A DNA stretch of 48,776 nucleotides from Oscillospiraceae bacterium (GCA_031281255.1 JAITFR010000218.1:1-48776), one strand, 5' to 3'; positions 25,906-36,482 are shown, numbered from the stretch's first letter. Notes: a model not told the origin generated them from the letters alone. Made by a program: numbers and translations.

Positions 25906-28274
25906 CACTTTTTGAGAAATCCTTAACCATTCTTGAATTACCGGAAATACTAAACTTACTGGCAGCGGAAGCTGTCAGTAAGTCTGCAATTGAACTATCA
26001 GAAAAGCTCGCTCCTTACACAGATATTGATACTGTAAAAGTAAAACTTGACGAAACAACAGCCGCGAAAAACATGATGATTTTAAGACAAAGTCCCCCAT
26101 TTTCCGGTGTAAAAGATGTTCGAGCAGCAGTAAAACGTGCTAGCAAAAGTGGGATATTAAACACTCGTGAGCTGCTTGATGTTGCAGAACTCTTAAGGGC
26201 TGCATACTCATCTATCTCTTATTTTAATAATGATAAATCAAATGATTCTACTGTTATTGATTATCTTTTTAACTCTTTAAGAGCAAATAAATACTTAGAA
26301 AACAAAATATCCGCTGCAATAATTTCAGAAGAAGAAATCTCTGATAATGCTAGCGGAAAACTTGCTGATATACGCCGTCATATGCGATTAACTAATGAAA
26401 AAATACGTCAAACCTTAAACAAGATAATAACATCTTCCAAATATTCTAAAGCACTGCAAGAACCAATAATTACAATGAGAAATGACAGATTTGTTGTACC
26501 GATAAAGGCAGAATACAAGTCTACATTTAGTGGAATGGTTCATGATATTTCATCTTCGGGAGCAACACATTTTATCGAACCTATGAGTGTTGTAAATCTT
26601 AATAATGAGCTTCGTGAGTTAACTTCTCAAGAAAAAAATGAGATTGAACGTATACTAATGGAACTTTCTGCTGATACAGCAGAACATGCAGATAGTTTAA
26701 TCAATGATTTTAATATATTAACAAAACTCGATTTTATTTTTGCAAAAGCAAAGTTATCTTATAAAATGGATGCAACAAACCCCGACATCTCAGAAAACAA
26801 AGAGGTTAGTTTGATTAATGCACGCCATCCCCTACTGTCAAAAAAAGATGCTGTACCAATCGATATAAAATTAGGTGAAAGTTTTGACACCTTAGTTATC
26901 ACAGGACCAAATACAGGCGGTAAAACTGTTTCCTTAAAAACTCTTGGTTTACTCTGTGCAATGACTCAATGTGGACTGCACATACCTGTAGGTCATGGCA
27001 GCATAACACCGATTTTCGACTCAATACTTGCTGATATTGGTGATGAGCAGTCGATTGAACAATCTCTATCAACATTTTCATCGCATATGACAAATATTGT
27101 TGGAATATTGGACATTTGTGATGCTGACTCTTTATTACTATTTGATGAGCTTGGAGCCGGTACTGACCCCGTTGAAGGTGCTGCACTTGCTATATCAATA
27201 ATCGAATATGCACGTAAGACCAATGCACTTATAGTTGCGACAACACATTACGCCGAGTTAAAAAGTTTTGCTTTAAGCACCGCCGGTGTTATGAATGCTT
27301 CTTGCGAGTTTAACGTAGAAACTCTTAAACCCACATACAAATTAATAATTGGTATTCCCGGCAAGTCTAACGCATTTGCAATATCATCACGTCTTGGTTT
27401 ATCAGATAAAATCATTAATGATGCAAAAGCCCGCATAAACATCAGTAGTGTTGAGTTTGAAGATGCTATAGCCGGGCTTGAAGAAACTCGGGTATTATTG
27501 GAAAAAGAACGAGAAGAAGCTCAAAAATTATTAAAAGACGCAACAACTGACAGAGAGTATGCAAAAGAAGTAAAGTTAAAACTTGATAAAGAGCGTGAAA
27601 AAGAAGTCAGCAAAGCAAAAAAAGAAGCTGTAAGCATTTTAGAAGAAACAAGACGTACTGCTGATGAAATAATGAATGAAATGCAAGAGCTTAGAAAAAC
27701 TGCCGGAAATGCAAACTGGCAACAGCTTAATGACGAAAAAGCAAAACTTTTAAACAAATTAAACAAAGCAGAAGAAAAGCTAACTGAACGTAAGGTTGTA
27801 GTAAAGCATAAACCACCAAATAGAGATATAGTACCCGGAGATAAAGTGCAGCTAATAAATCTTGGCACATTTGCAGATGTAATTGAAATAAAAAATGATG
27901 GTTCTTTAATACTGCAAGCAGGAATACTAAAGATAACAGCACAACCGGGTGAAGTTTTACTAATGGAAGATGAAACAAAAAAAGAAGCAAAAAAATATAT
28001 AAGTAAATTCGAAAATAAACTAAGATTAGAAACAATAAAACCTGAGCTAGAAATTCGTGGTATGAACTTGGATGAAGCTATGCCAATTCTTGAGCAATAT
28101 ATCGATAATGCTAAAATGTCGAAGTTACCGTCTGTTACAATAATTCATGGTAAAGGTACCGGAGTTCTTAGAAAAGCTGTACATAAGTATTTAAAAAGTG
28201 ATAAAGGTGTAAAATCATTTAGGCTTGGTTTATACGGTGAAGGTGAAGACGGCGTAACTATTGTTGAACTGTGA
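25902..28274 (+). CDS. mutS2: endonuclease MutS2
   Basis: ITGPNTGGKTVSLKTLGL; LLLFDELGAGTDPVEGAALA; C-terminal Smr HGKGTGVLRKAVHKYLK. Confidence 0.97.
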   Translation: MTLFEKSLTILELPEILNLLAAEAVSKSAIELSEKLAPYTDIDTVKVKLDETTAAKNMMILRQSPPFSGVKDVRAAVKRASKSGILNTRELLDVAELLRAAYSSISYFNNDKSNDSTVIDYLFNSLRANKYLENKISAAIISEEEISDNASGKLADIRRHMRLTNEKIRQTLNKIITSSKYSKALQEPIITMRNDRFVVPIKAEYKSTFSGMVHDISSSGATHFIEPMSVVNLNNELRELTSQEKNEIERILMELSADTAEHADSLINDFNILTKLDFIFAKAKLSYKMDATNPDISENKEVSLINARHPLLSKKDAVPIDIKLGESFDTLVITGPNTGGKTVSLKTLGLLCAMTQCGLHIPVGHGSITPIFDSILADIGDEQSIEQSLSTFSSHMTNIVGILDICDADSLLLFDELGAGTDPVEGAALAISIIEYARKTNALIVATTHYAELKSFALSTAGVMNASCEFNVETLKPTYKLIIGIPGKSNAFAISSRLGLSDKIINDAKARINISSVEFEDAIAGLEETRVLLEKEREEAQKLLKDATTDREYAKEVKLKLDKEREKEVSKAKKEAVSILEETRRTADEIMNEMQELRKTAGNANWQQLNDEKAKLLNKLNKAEEKLTERKVVVKHKPPNRDIVPGDKVQLINLGTFADVIEIKNDGSLILQAGILKITAQPGEVLLMEDETKKEAKKYISKFENKLRLETIKPELEIRGMNLDEAMPILEQYIDNAKMSKLPSVTIIHGKGTGVLRKAVHKYLKSDKGVKSFRLGLYGEGEDGVTIVEL

Positions 28275-28280
28275 GAATAA

Positions 28281-29252
28281 GTGGGGGTGGAATTAGTGGG
28301 CGAGAAAACAATGAATGTAGAAAGACTGGAAAGTATAATTAATATATTCGGATCTCTTGATGAAAACATCAAACTCATTGAAGATGAGCTTAATGTGCAA
28401 ATTACTGACAGAAACTCCGAGCTGACTATCACAGGTGACGAAGAAAACATACATCATGCCGAACGTACGATTAATGGTCTTATTATGGTAGCTGCAAAAG
28501 GTGATACAATAGATGCTCACAATGTTAAGTATGTTATAAATCTGGTTAAAAGTGGAAAAGACGACAAGATTAGTGATATTTGCAGGGATTTAATCTGCAT
28601 ATCTGCAAAAGGTAAACCGATAAAAGCCAAAACTCTTGGTCAAAACAGATATGTTGAAGCAATAAACAAAAATACGATTACACTTGCAATTGGTCCTGCC
28701 GGTACCGGAAAAACTTATCTTGCTGTTGCATGTGCTGTTGCGGCGTTTAGAGCAAAAACTATAAATCGAATAATTCTCACTCGACCGGCTGTAGAAGCAG
28801 GAGAGCGACTTGGCTTTTTACCCGGAGATTTGCAAAGTAAAGTTGACCCATATCTAAGACCGCTTTATGATGCACTTTTTGAACTAATGGGAGCTGAAAC
28901 TTACAATAAATACTTAGAACGTGGAAATATCGAAGTTGCTCCACTTGCATATATGCGTGGCAGAACGCTTGATGATTCGTTTATTATTCTCGATGAAGCA
29001 CAAAACACATCACGTGAGCAAATGAAAATGTTCCTCACCCGTCTTGGATTTGGTTCGAAAATTGTTATAACCGGTGATATTACACAAATCGACCTGCCTC
29101 CCGACAAAACCAGCGGACTTCGTGATGCTATGCGAATTCTCGAAGGTGTTCCCGATATTGCAATAAACCGATTATCTTCAAAAGATGTGGTGCGCCATGA
29201 ATTAGTAACACATATTATTGAAGCATATGATAGACGTGATAAAAGAAAGTAG
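28281..29252 (+). CDS. phoH: PhoH family ATPase
   Basis: AIGPAGTGKTYLAVACAV; ILTRPAVEAGERLGFLPGDLQSKVDPYLRPLYDAL. Confidence 0.96.
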   Translation: MGVELVGEKTMNVERLESIINIFGSLDENIKLIEDELNVQITDRNSELTITGDEENIHHAERTINGLIMVAAKGDTIDAHNVKYVINLVKSGKDDKISDICRDLICISAKGKPIKAKTLGQNRYVEAINKNTITLAIGPAGTGKTYLAVACAVAAFRAKTINRIILTRPAVEAGERLGFLPGDLQSKVDPYLRPLYDALFELMGAETYNKYLERGNIEVAPLAYMRGRTLDDSFIILDEAQNTSREQMKMFLTRLGFGSKIVITGDITQIDLPPDKTSGLRDAMRILEGVPDIAINRLSSKDVVRHELVTHIIEAYDRRDKRK

Positions 29253-29263
29253 GACATATATTA

Positions 29264-29782
29264 ATGAATAATAAAATAAAACATAAAATCTCTGCCAGCA
29301 ATCAGAGTGGCGTTAAACTAAAAAGTACTTTTATTAGTTTACTAAAACAAGCCATTACAGTTACACTTCGATATGAAAAAGTTGATTACCCATGTGCAAT
29401 TAATATTCTTATTTCTAATAACGCTGTAATTCGTGATTTAAATAAAAGATTCAGTGATATTGATAAAATTACAGATGTACTCTCTTTTCAAATGCAGGAG
29501 TTTGAGTATCCCGGATGGAGTGGTCTTATAAACAAAGAGTTTGACATAGAAGCAGGAAATATACCTCTTGGAGATATTGTCATTTCACTACCAAAAGTCA
29601 CAAGACAAGCAAATGCAATAGGAGTTACAATAGAGCAGGAATCTACTCTCTTAATGATTCATTCTTGTTTGCATTTATTAGGATATGATCACGATAATGA
29701 TGATTCTGCAAAATTAATGCGTGAAATCGAAACTTATCTAATGAGAAACATGGGTTATTTAGATTATAGAACTATAAAATAA
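29264..29782 (+). CDS. ybeY: endoribonuclease YbeY
   Basis: TDVLSFQM...LGDIVIS...MIHSCLHLLGYDHDND metal-binding motif. Confidence 0.96.
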   Translation: MNNKIKHKISASNQSGVKLKSTFISLLKQAITVTLRYEKVDYPCAINILISNNAVIRDLNKRFSDIDKITDVLSFQMQEFEYPGWSGLINKEFDIEAGNIPLGDIVISLPKVTRQANAIGVTIEQESTLLMIHSCLHLLGYDHDNDDSAKLMREIETYLMRNMGYLDYRTIK

Positions 29783-29836
29783 TCATTCATTTTCATGATT
29801 GTTAAAAAAATTGTTCTGAAAGGAATGAATATCACA

Positions 29837-30733
29837 ATGATAAATAAAACAGCAATGATAGCAGTAGTTGGCAGAGCAAATGTTGGTAAATCCACTTTAG
29901 TTAATAAATTAACAGGTGATAAAGTTGCGATTGTTTCACCAAAACCGCAAACTACCAGAAATAGGATATTTGGCGTATTTACATATGATGATATTCAAAT
30001 GATTTTATTAGATACTCCGGGATTTCATAAAGCAAAAAACGAGCTTGGTAATTATATGGTTGGTATTGTAAAAGAGTCTGTTACTGATGTTGATGCTGTT
30101 ATTTTACTGGTTGAACCTGTTGCAAATGTTGGAACTCAAGAGATGATGTTAATTGATTATATAAAAGCACAAAATGTTAAATCTCTTTTAGTCATAAATA
30201 AAATTGATACTATCAGAACAGATGCTTTGCTTCCGGTAATTGAGTGTTATTCAGATTATTATGATTTTGATGCAATTATTCCCATTTCTGCAAAAAAAGA
30301 AAATGGTATTGATGAGTTAATAAAACTCCTTGTTCCCTACGCAAAACCCGGACCGCAGCTCTTTCCTGACGGAATGACAACAGACCAACATGAACAGCAG
30401 ATAATTGCAGAAATCTTACGTGAAAAATTGCTTATTTGTCTTGATAAAGAAATCCCACACGGTACAGCAGTTGAAATAACAAAGTTTTCAGAAAGAGGTA
30501 GTGAGGACTCCCCTATTATTGATATTGAAGCCACTATCTACTTTGAGAAAAAAAGTCACAAGGGTATAATCATTGGAAAAAAAGGTGAAATGTTAAAAAA
30601 GATTGGTCAATATGCCCGTGCTGATATGGAGCGTTTTATGGGTGCCAAAGTTAACCTGCAAACATGGGCAAAGATTAAAGAAAACTGGCGTGATAACCAA
30701 TCAGCAATTAGAAATCTCGGTTATATAAAGTAA
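29837..30733 (+). CDS. era: GTPase Era (start revised from 29795)
   Basis: AVVGRANVGKSTLVNKLTG; DTPGFHKAKNELG; KH domain; AAAGGA 12 nt before ATG 29837. Confidence 0.96.
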   Translation: MINKTAMIAVVGRANVGKSTLVNKLTGDKVAIVSPKPQTTRNRIFGVFTYDDIQMILLDTPGFHKAKNELGNYMVGIVKESVTDVDAVILLVEPVANVGTQEMMLIDYIKAQNVKSLLVINKIDTIRTDALLPVIECYSDYYDFDAIIPISAKKENGIDELIKLLVPYAKPGPQLFPDGMTTDQHEQQIIAEILREKLLICLDKEIPHGTAVEITKFSERGSEDSPIIDIEATIYFEKKSHKGIIIGKKGEMLKKIGQYARADMERFMGAKVNLQTWAKIKENWRDNQSAIRNLGYIK

Positions 30734-30743
30734 TTTTAAGCTT

Positions 30744-31433
30744 ATGTATATTAACACAACAGGTATTATTTTAAGAGAAGTACATTACAAAGACTCTAGT
30801 AAAATCCTTACTGTTTTAACAAGCGGTGAGGGTAAACTCACCGTGTCTGCACATGGTACTCATAGAAAAAACAACAAACTTGCAGCAGCAACTCAATTGT
30901 TTGTATATTCCCACATGACATTAACCTATAGAAAAGGTAGATATACATTAACAGAAGCACAAACAATAGAGCAATTCATTGGACTAAGAGATGATATAAA
31001 ATCATTAGCACTTGCCTCATATATAGCCGACTTAACCGAAGCTCTGGCAGACGAAGACAGTCCAAATCCCGAGTTATTGACACTTTGCTTAAATACAATA
31101 TATGCTTTAAGTGAAAATATCAAACCTTTGGAATTGATAAAATCAGCATTTGAGCTAAGACTTATGGTAATATCCGGTTTTGAGCCAAATCTTACTGATA
31201 TTAATGAATCAAGTACCAACACTCATGAAGACGGTGTCTTGTCTCTAAGCTCAAATACACTAACTATAGCAGAATATGTTCTTACGTGCGATTTGAAAAA
31301 ACTTTTTTCATTTAATCCAAATGAAAGAGCTTTAAACGAGTTTTCTAAAGAAGTTGAGAAATATCTATTAACTCATCTCGATAGAGGTTTTAAAACATTG
31401 GATTTTTACAAGAAAGTCAAAATCAACTCTTGA
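30744..31433 (+). CDS. recO: DNA repair protein RecO
   Basis: GIILREVHYKDSSKILTVLTSGEGKLTVSAHGTHRKNNKL. Confidence 0.92.
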   Translation: MYINTTGIILREVHYKDSSKILTVLTSGEGKLTVSAHGTHRKNNKLAAATQLFVYSHMTLTYRKGRYTLTEAQTIEQFIGLRDDIKSLALASYIADLTEALADEDSPNPELLTLCLNTIYALSENIKPLELIKSAFELRLMVISGFEPNLTDINESSTNTHEDGVLSLSSNTLTIAEYVLTCDLKKLFSFNPNERALNEFSKEVEKYLLTHLDRGFKTLDFYKKVKINS

Positions 31434-31458
31434 CGAAACGATTTGTATTTGATACATT
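31430..31458 (+). promoter_or_regulatory. sigma-A-like promoter for ptsH (TTGACG-17-TACATT)
   Basis: Read directly. Confidence 0.6.
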
Positions 31459-31511
31459 ATCATTACTACTAGAGAACATAGTTCACGTTGAGAAAGGATT
31501 GGACTATAAAT

Positions 31512-31775
31512 ATGTACGAGAAGAAAGCAACTATTAAAAAACCTGTTGGTCTTCACGCCAGACCCGCAACATTTCTCATTCAAAAAGCAAATGAATACCG
31601 TAGCAGTATTTGGATTGAAAAAGACGAACGCAGAGTTAATGCAAAAAGTCTGCTTGGTGTACTTTCACTCGGTGTTGCACAGGGTGCAACAATAAGCATC
31701 ATAGCTGACGGCCCTGATGAAGTCGTTGCTGTTGACACTCTATGTGAGTTGATAAACTCTGATTTCGAAGAATAA
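31512..31775 (+). CDS. ptsH: phosphocarrier protein HPr (likely start 31512, MYEKKATIK)
   Basis: GLHARPATFLIQ (His15 site) and NAKSLLGVLSLG (Ser46 region). Confidence 0.93.
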   Translation: MYEKKATIKKPVGLHARPATFLIQKANEYRSSIWIEKDERRVNAKSLLGVLSLGVAQGATISIIADGPDEVVAVDTLCELINSDFEE

Positions 31776-31786
31776 AGTAGATCAAC

Positions 31787-31832
31787 AAAAAAATCTTCAA
31801 GCTGTCAGACACTTGGCATCTTGAAGATTTTT
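31787..31832 (+). terminator. intrinsic terminator after ptsH
   Basis: AAAAATCTTCAAG...CTTGAAGATTTTT. Confidence 0.85.
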
Positions 31833-31880
31833 GTTACGATAAGTTATAAAATATTAAGTGGTAAAGAGACTCCCTACTCA

Positions 31881-32729
31881 CTACTTTCTGTAAAATAGAA
31901 TACCTAAACATTTGGGACCGCAATGGTTTGATATGACACAACCTGCTTCACTGCATATTATTTCATCAAAATCACGTAATGATTTAATTTTTTCTATAAC
32001 GCTTTTTACAATAGCCTCCGATGTTCCCTCTGAATAAGTTATAAATATGCGTCTTGTGTCAATATCATCACGAGATGCATTTAGTCGATCGTCAACATAT
32101 TGCAAAATGATTTTGTCAAATACACCGCGATACTTTTTTACTACATCCATTTTTCCATCAATAACACCAATACATGGATTTAACTTTAGAATGTTTGCTC
32201 CAAGTGCAGCCAGACTGGAACAACGTCCACCAAGGCGAAGATATTTAAGAGTACTGATAACAAAACTAGCTTCTACTTTCGGAACCAGTTCCTCAAGCCT
32301 TTCAACTATTTGCTCTGGAGTTTTTCCTTCTTTTGCCATAATTGCCGCATCAAGTACCAGTAACCCACTACCGGTAGATAAGTTTAGTGAGTCAACAATG
32401 TAAACATTGTCAAAATCCTCAGCAGCAATGCGTGCACTTTGATTACAAGCAGAAAAATGATTACTGATACTAATATGTACAATAGCATCACATTCTTTTA
32501 ACCATTCAGTAAAATACTCCTGATATTCAGAAATATTGATTGCATTTGAGCGAGTCATACCTTTTCCGCTCTCGACATACTCAAACATATCTGTTACGGT
32601 TATCTCTAAGCGATCTTTATATGGTTTCTCATCCATTATTATATATAATGGAGTAATACCAATGTTATATTTTTCAATAATATCTTGTGGTAAGTCGCAT
32701 GTACTATCCGCTGTAATCTTTACCTTCAT
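31881..32729 (-). CDS. DegV family fatty-acid-binding protein
   Basis: [62 protein letters not shown]. Confidence 0.95.
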   Translation of the reverse strand: MKVKITADSTCDLPQDIIEKYNIGITPLYIIMDEKPYKDRLEITVTDMFEYVESGKGMTRSNAINISEYQEYFTEWLKECDAIVHISISNHFSACNQSARIAAEDFDNVYIVDSLNLSTGSGLLVLDAAIMAKEGKTPEQIVERLEELVPKVEASFVISTLKYLRLGGRCSSLAALGANILKLNPCIGVIDGKMDVVKKYRGVFDKIILQYVDDRLNASRDDIDTRRIFITYSEGTSEAIVKSVIEKIKSLRDFDEIICSEAGCVISNHCGPKCLGILFYRK

Positions 32730-32989
32730 TGTACTGCTTCCTCATAAACTGACACGCATTTTCTGTCTCGTCCCATTGGTTCATATTTAACTCTGCCATT
32801 TACTGTGGCGAATAGCGTATCATCACTGCCTTTTCCAACATTTGTTCCCGGATGTACTTTTGTGCCACGTTGTCTAACAAGAATATTACCGGCCAGTACA
32901 TATTGTCCGTCTGATTTTTTCGCTCCAAGACGTTTAGACTTGCTGTCACGTCCGTTTTTAGTTGAGCCGACTCCTTTTTTATGTGCCAT
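32726..32989 (-). CDS. rpmA: 50S ribosomal protein L27
   Basis: [48 protein letters not shown]. Confidence 0.98.
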   Translation of the reverse strand: MAHKKGVGSTKNGRDSKSKRLGAKKSDGQYVLAGNILVRQRGTKVHPGTNVGKGSDDTLFATVNGRVKYEPMGRDRKCVSVYEEAVQ

Positions 32990-32994
32990 TATAC

Positions 32995-33588
32995 TTAGTC
33001 CTCCTTGCTCTTATCAACAGCTTTAGTTGTTGTTTTAGTTGTTGTTTTTGCTGCGGGCTTTTTTTCTGTTTTTGGTGCAGTTTTTGCTGCGGTTTTTGTT
33101 GCTGTTGCTTTGGGTGCTGTTGCTTTGGGTGCTGTTGTTTTGGGTGCTGTAGCTGTTTTTGTTGTTTTCTTTTCAACAGCTTTTGTTTCCGTTACTACTT
33201 CTGCTTCTTTTGTATTTTCTGCAGCTTTTGTTTCTTTAACATCTTTTTTTGTATCAGTTGCTTTTTCTGTAGATTTTGTTGCAATTTTCTCAATTACTAC
33301 TTTTGTATAAGGTTGTCTGTGACCTTGTTTTCTGCGATAACCTTTTCTACGAAGCATCTTGAATACAATAATTTTTTTTGCTCTTCCACTTTTTAGTACC
33401 TTTGCGGTGACTGTTGCCCCTTTAATATACGGGTTTCCAATAGTTGAATTATCTTCGCTCAGAATTGCCAGAATTTGATCGAACTTTACTTTTGCATTTA
33501 CTTCGGCATCGAGCTTTTCAATATATAACTCGTCGCCTTCTTTTACTCTGTACTGTTTCCCACCGGTTTCAAAAATTGCATGTGTCAT
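32995..33588 (-). CDS. rplU: 50S ribosomal protein L21 with long Ala/Lys/Thr-rich C-terminal extension
   Basis: [26 protein letters not shown]...[23 protein letters not shown], then about 90 aa low-complexity tail. Confidence 0.96.
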   Translation of the reverse strand: MTHAIFETGGKQYRVKEGDELYIEKLDAEVNAKVKFDQILAILSEDNSTIGNPYIKGATVTAKVLKSGRAKKIIVFKMLRRKGYRRKQGHRQPYTKVVIEKIATKSTEKATDTKKDVKETKAAENTKEAEVVTETKAVEKKTTKTATAPKTTAPKATAPKATATKTAAKTAPKTEKKPAAKTTTKTTTKAVDKSKED

Positions 33589-33677
33589 TTTTTATTACCT
33601 CAAAATTAATTAAGACTCGCTATCTAAGGCGGCGGAAAAATCCGCACTTATACAAGCCCTTTCAAAGCGGCTAAATG
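33589..33677 (-). promoter_or_regulatory. candidate structured rplU 5' leader (possible L21 leader)
   Basis: About 90-nt leader with GCGGA/TCCGC hairpin and AGCC...GGGCT pairing between promoter and start codon. Confidence 0.4.
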
Positions 33678-33706
33678 AGAATATCACTCACACACTCAAA
33701 AGTCAA
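33678..33706 (-). promoter_or_regulatory. sigma-A promoter TTGACT-17-TATTCT for rplU-rpmA-degV
   Basis: Read directly on minus strand. Confidence 0.75.
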
Positions 33707-33795
33707 GTATTTTCTACTCTTAAATCTAATTTTCTGCGTTTCTGTATAACTAAATTATTTACCCGATTGTTATTAAAGTATTATCATGAGGCAAT

Positions 33796-34488
33796 TTATT
33801 TTGGAATAATAAAAACTCTATCTGCTTCATTGTCTTCATTAACACCTATAATAACACTATCACCTTCACGTAAAATCATCTTGCCTAATCCGGTTGTATC
33901 GATTATTGGGCTAGAGTAAGATAAATCAATATGAATTATTTCGTTGTTTTTTGTTTTTACATCGCATGACACATTACGATTACTTTGATCTGAAATAATC
34001 GTATGAGCAGTACCTTCAATTATATATAACGGAAAAGATTTAATATAATATTCTAAATAGAGTTCATTGATAATAACATCAAACTGTGGTTTATTTTCAC
34101 CAACAAGAGCATATACATGATTATCTTTGTGTAAGTAAACTGAGTATCCACTAACTTCTAAAATATATTCAACTCCCTTACTACAATATAACTCAATCTT
34201 ATAACTTAAACCAACTAAAGCATTATCGATTGTTTTTGCCGGTGTGAGGTAAATTAATTGATTTACAATATCATTAACCTGTTCTATGTTTGTTAATTCA
34301 AATCTGTCAAATAGGATTGGACAAGAGATAACAACAGATTCGACAACATCAGAGTTATACCAAGTCAAACTAGAAGGGGCAACAGAACATGATGTTAATT
34401 TAAGTGTTAATAATAAAACAAATGTTAATATAATTTTATTCATAATTTCTCTATTTGGTAATTCTTTTATCTTCATTATACACTCCAC
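33796..34488 (-). CDS. predicted lipoprotein of unknown function
   Basis: FVLLLTLKLTSC lipobox; likely start ATG at 34443. Confidence 0.65.
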   Translation of the reverse strand: MECIMKIKELPNREIMNKIILTFVLLLTLKLTSCSVAPSSLTWYNSDVVESVVISCPILFDRFELTNIEQVNDIVNQLIYLTPAKTIDNALVGLSYKIELYCSKGVEYILEVSGYSVYLHKDNHVYALVGENKPQFDVIINELYLEYYIKSFPLYIIEGTAHTIISDQSNRNVSCDVKTKNNEIIHIDLSYSSPIIDTTGLGKMILREGDSVIIGVNEDNEADRVFIIPK

Positions 34489-34493
34489 TTTCT

Positions 34494-34545
34494 ACTCACG
34501 GACGGCAGAATGCCACCCCTACAAAACCCTACTCCCTACTCCCTA
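34494..34545. repeat. dispersed palindrome plus heptanucleotide repeat tract (copy 1)
   Basis: CTCACGGACGGCAGAATGCCACCCCTACAAAACCCTACTCCCTACTCCCTACCTCC. Confidence 0.7.
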
Positions 34546-35983
34546 CCTCCGGTTTTACCATCACTGTCTTATAATCTGTATAAATCACTTTACCCGGGAG
34601 TGAGCCGGTAGGTTTTTTTACATTTTTTACTAATGTATAATCAACCGGAACTTTATTATCATATCTCGCAGCAGAATAAAATGCTGCAATCTCAGCGGCT
34701 TTTTCAATAGTTTTTTCATCCGGAATTGCTCCGCCTGATTGAATTATAACATGAGCACCATGAATCTTTTGTGTATGAAGCCACATATCTGTTTTTGTAG
34801 CAATCTTAAAGGTTAGTTTATCATTTTGATTATTATTTTTGCCAACAAGTATTTTAGTACCATTAGGTAAATCAAATTGAATTGGTTTTGATTCTATCTT
34901 TTTTTGTTTGCTTCTTTCATTAGTATTTAGTTTTTGCTTCTTAATATAACCTGTTTGCAATAGCTCATTTCTTATATCTTCCAGCTCTTCTTCATTTTCA
35001 ATCCTGGTTATTTGCTCAATTACGCTTTTTATATATTCTAGCTCTGCTTCACTTTTAATTATTTGTGCATTAAGAATATTTCTTGCGTTTTTTAACTTTG
35101 TATAAAGCTTATAATATCTTGCTGCATTTTGTTGTTGAGTTTTTAATGGGTCAATTGATATTTCTCTTTTTGTTGATCCATCAGATGAATAAAAATCATC
35201 AACAACCAGTAACTCTTCACCTTTTCTCATCAAATGCATATTTGCTGTTATAAGATCTCCACACTCACGATAATAATCACGATTTATTGTATCTTCATAC
35301 TCATATTTCTGAGCTTCAAGCTTCCGTTCTACACGTTTTTGTGTTGTCTTCATCGTTTTATTAAGATTTGAGCATCTTTGACGCATACGTTCTTTTTTAC
35401 CATCATTAGTAAACTGTGTGTCAAGCATTGCTGATATATTTTTGTTATCAGTAACATTACTTATAGATTTTTGTGCTGTTTGATTGTCTAAAGATGGTGG
35501 TTCCTGGTATTTTAAACCGGGTAATAACATGCGGGTGCCTTGCATATCTCCACTAATACGACGTATACAATCTATTATTATTCCATTGTAATCAGTTAAG
35601 ATAATATTAGGTTTTCGACCAAACATCTCAAGTATTAATTGTTTGTTTGATAATTCACCAAAAGAACCTGATGTTCTAAGAGAAATACATAATATACGTT
35701 CATTTAATGGTTGTGTGATTGCGATTATTTTTGCATTTGTTAAATACTTTCTCAAAAGCATACAAAACATTGGAGGTGACTTAGGATTTTCAAATATTCC
35801 CGTTGTCAAATGCACACGAGTGTCAGATGTATTTACAGATATTAGGAGTTTAAACCTACCTTCTTGCCCTCGTAGAGAAAGTATTATCAAGTCACGTTCA
35901 GGTTGTCGGATTTTGTCAATTCTTGATCCGACTATCTTAGATTCTAATTCATTTTTTACACTCGTTAATAATTCTAGTTTCAT
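34529..35983 (-). CDS. rqcH: NFACT family protein RqcH (Rqc2 homologue)
   Basis: SKIVGSRIDKIRQPERDLIILSLRG; TDMWLHTQKIHGAHVIIQSGG. Confidence 0.93.
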   Translation of the reverse strand: MKLELLTSVKNELESKIVGSRIDKIRQPERDLIILSLRGQEGRFKLLISVNTSDTRVHLTTGIFENPKSPPMFCMLLRKYLTNAKIIAITQPLNERILCISLRTSGSFGELSNKQLILEMFGRKPNIILTDYNGIIIDCIRRISGDMQGTRMLLPGLKYQEPPSLDNQTAQKSISNVTDNKNISAMLDTQFTNDGKKERMRQRCSNLNKTMKTTQKRVERKLEAQKYEYEDTINRDYYRECGDLITANMHLMRKGEELLVVDDFYSSDGSTKREISIDPLKTQQQNAARYYKLYTKLKNARNILNAQIIKSEAELEYIKSVIEQITRIENEEELEDIRNELLQTGYIKKQKLNTNERSKQKKIESKPIQFDLPNGTKILVGKNNNQNDKLTFKIATKTDMWLHTQKIHGAHVIIQSGGAIPDEKTIEKAAEIAAFYSAARYDNKVPVDYTLVKNVKKPTGSLPGKVIYTDYKTVMVKPEVGSRE

Positions 35984-35984
35984 A

Positions 35985-36395
35985 TTATTTGTTTTCTACA
36001 TTTAAACCTATTATAAACAGTTCATTTAATCTATCTACTTTACCATTTAGATATAAATACCCAAATAATGCTTCAAGCCCTGTTGCAGCATGGTACTCAC
36101 CGTGAGTTGCACCTTTTGGTACAGACCCGGTATTAGCATTTCGTCCTCTTTTGTATACAGCAATCTCATCATCACTTAAAAAAGGCAATATTCGCTCTAT
36201 TGCCATTGCTTGAGATTTTGCACAAACATCCTTAACAGCTCGACTATGCAAAACTTTAGCTGTGGTAATTCCATCAGTGCATAACCATGTTCGTATCATC
36301 AGCTCATAAACAGCATCTCCAATATGTGCAAGAGCTTGTACTGATATTTCACTTTTATTTTCTATATTACTAGGTCTTAAAAAATCATTACTCAT
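35985..36395 (-). CDS. mrnC: Mini-ribonuclease III
   Basis: ALAHIGDAVYELMIRTWL...ATHGEYHAATGLEALFGYLYL. Confidence 0.93.
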   Translation of the reverse strand: MSNDFLRPSNIENKSEISVQALAHIGDAVYELMIRTWLCTDGITTAKVLHSRAVKDVCAKSQAMAIERILPFLSDDEIAVYKRGRNANTGSVPKGATHGEYHAATGLEALFGYLYLNGKVDRLNELFIIGLNVENK

Positions 36396-36415
36396 ATTTA
36401 CAACATAGTACCGTC

Positions 36416-36454
36416 ATTCCGCACCTCCCCATCGCATGGATTTTGTTGCGGAAT
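36416..36454. repeat. inverted repeat ATTCCGC...GCGGAAT
   Basis: Read directly. Confidence 0.6.
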
Positions 36455-36482
36455 CCCCTGAACAATACGTTCTCTTATGGGG

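Noticed and set aside
27521-27868. Minus-strand ORFs opposite mutS2 and ackA
   Set aside because: Shadow ORFs antisense to conserved housekeeping genes.
32962-33396. Plus-strand 144-aa Cys/Phe-rich ORF (and 33005-33310, 32979-33176)
   Set aside because: Antisense or alternative-frame shadow of the low-complexity rplU tail; the L21 frame is clearly coding.
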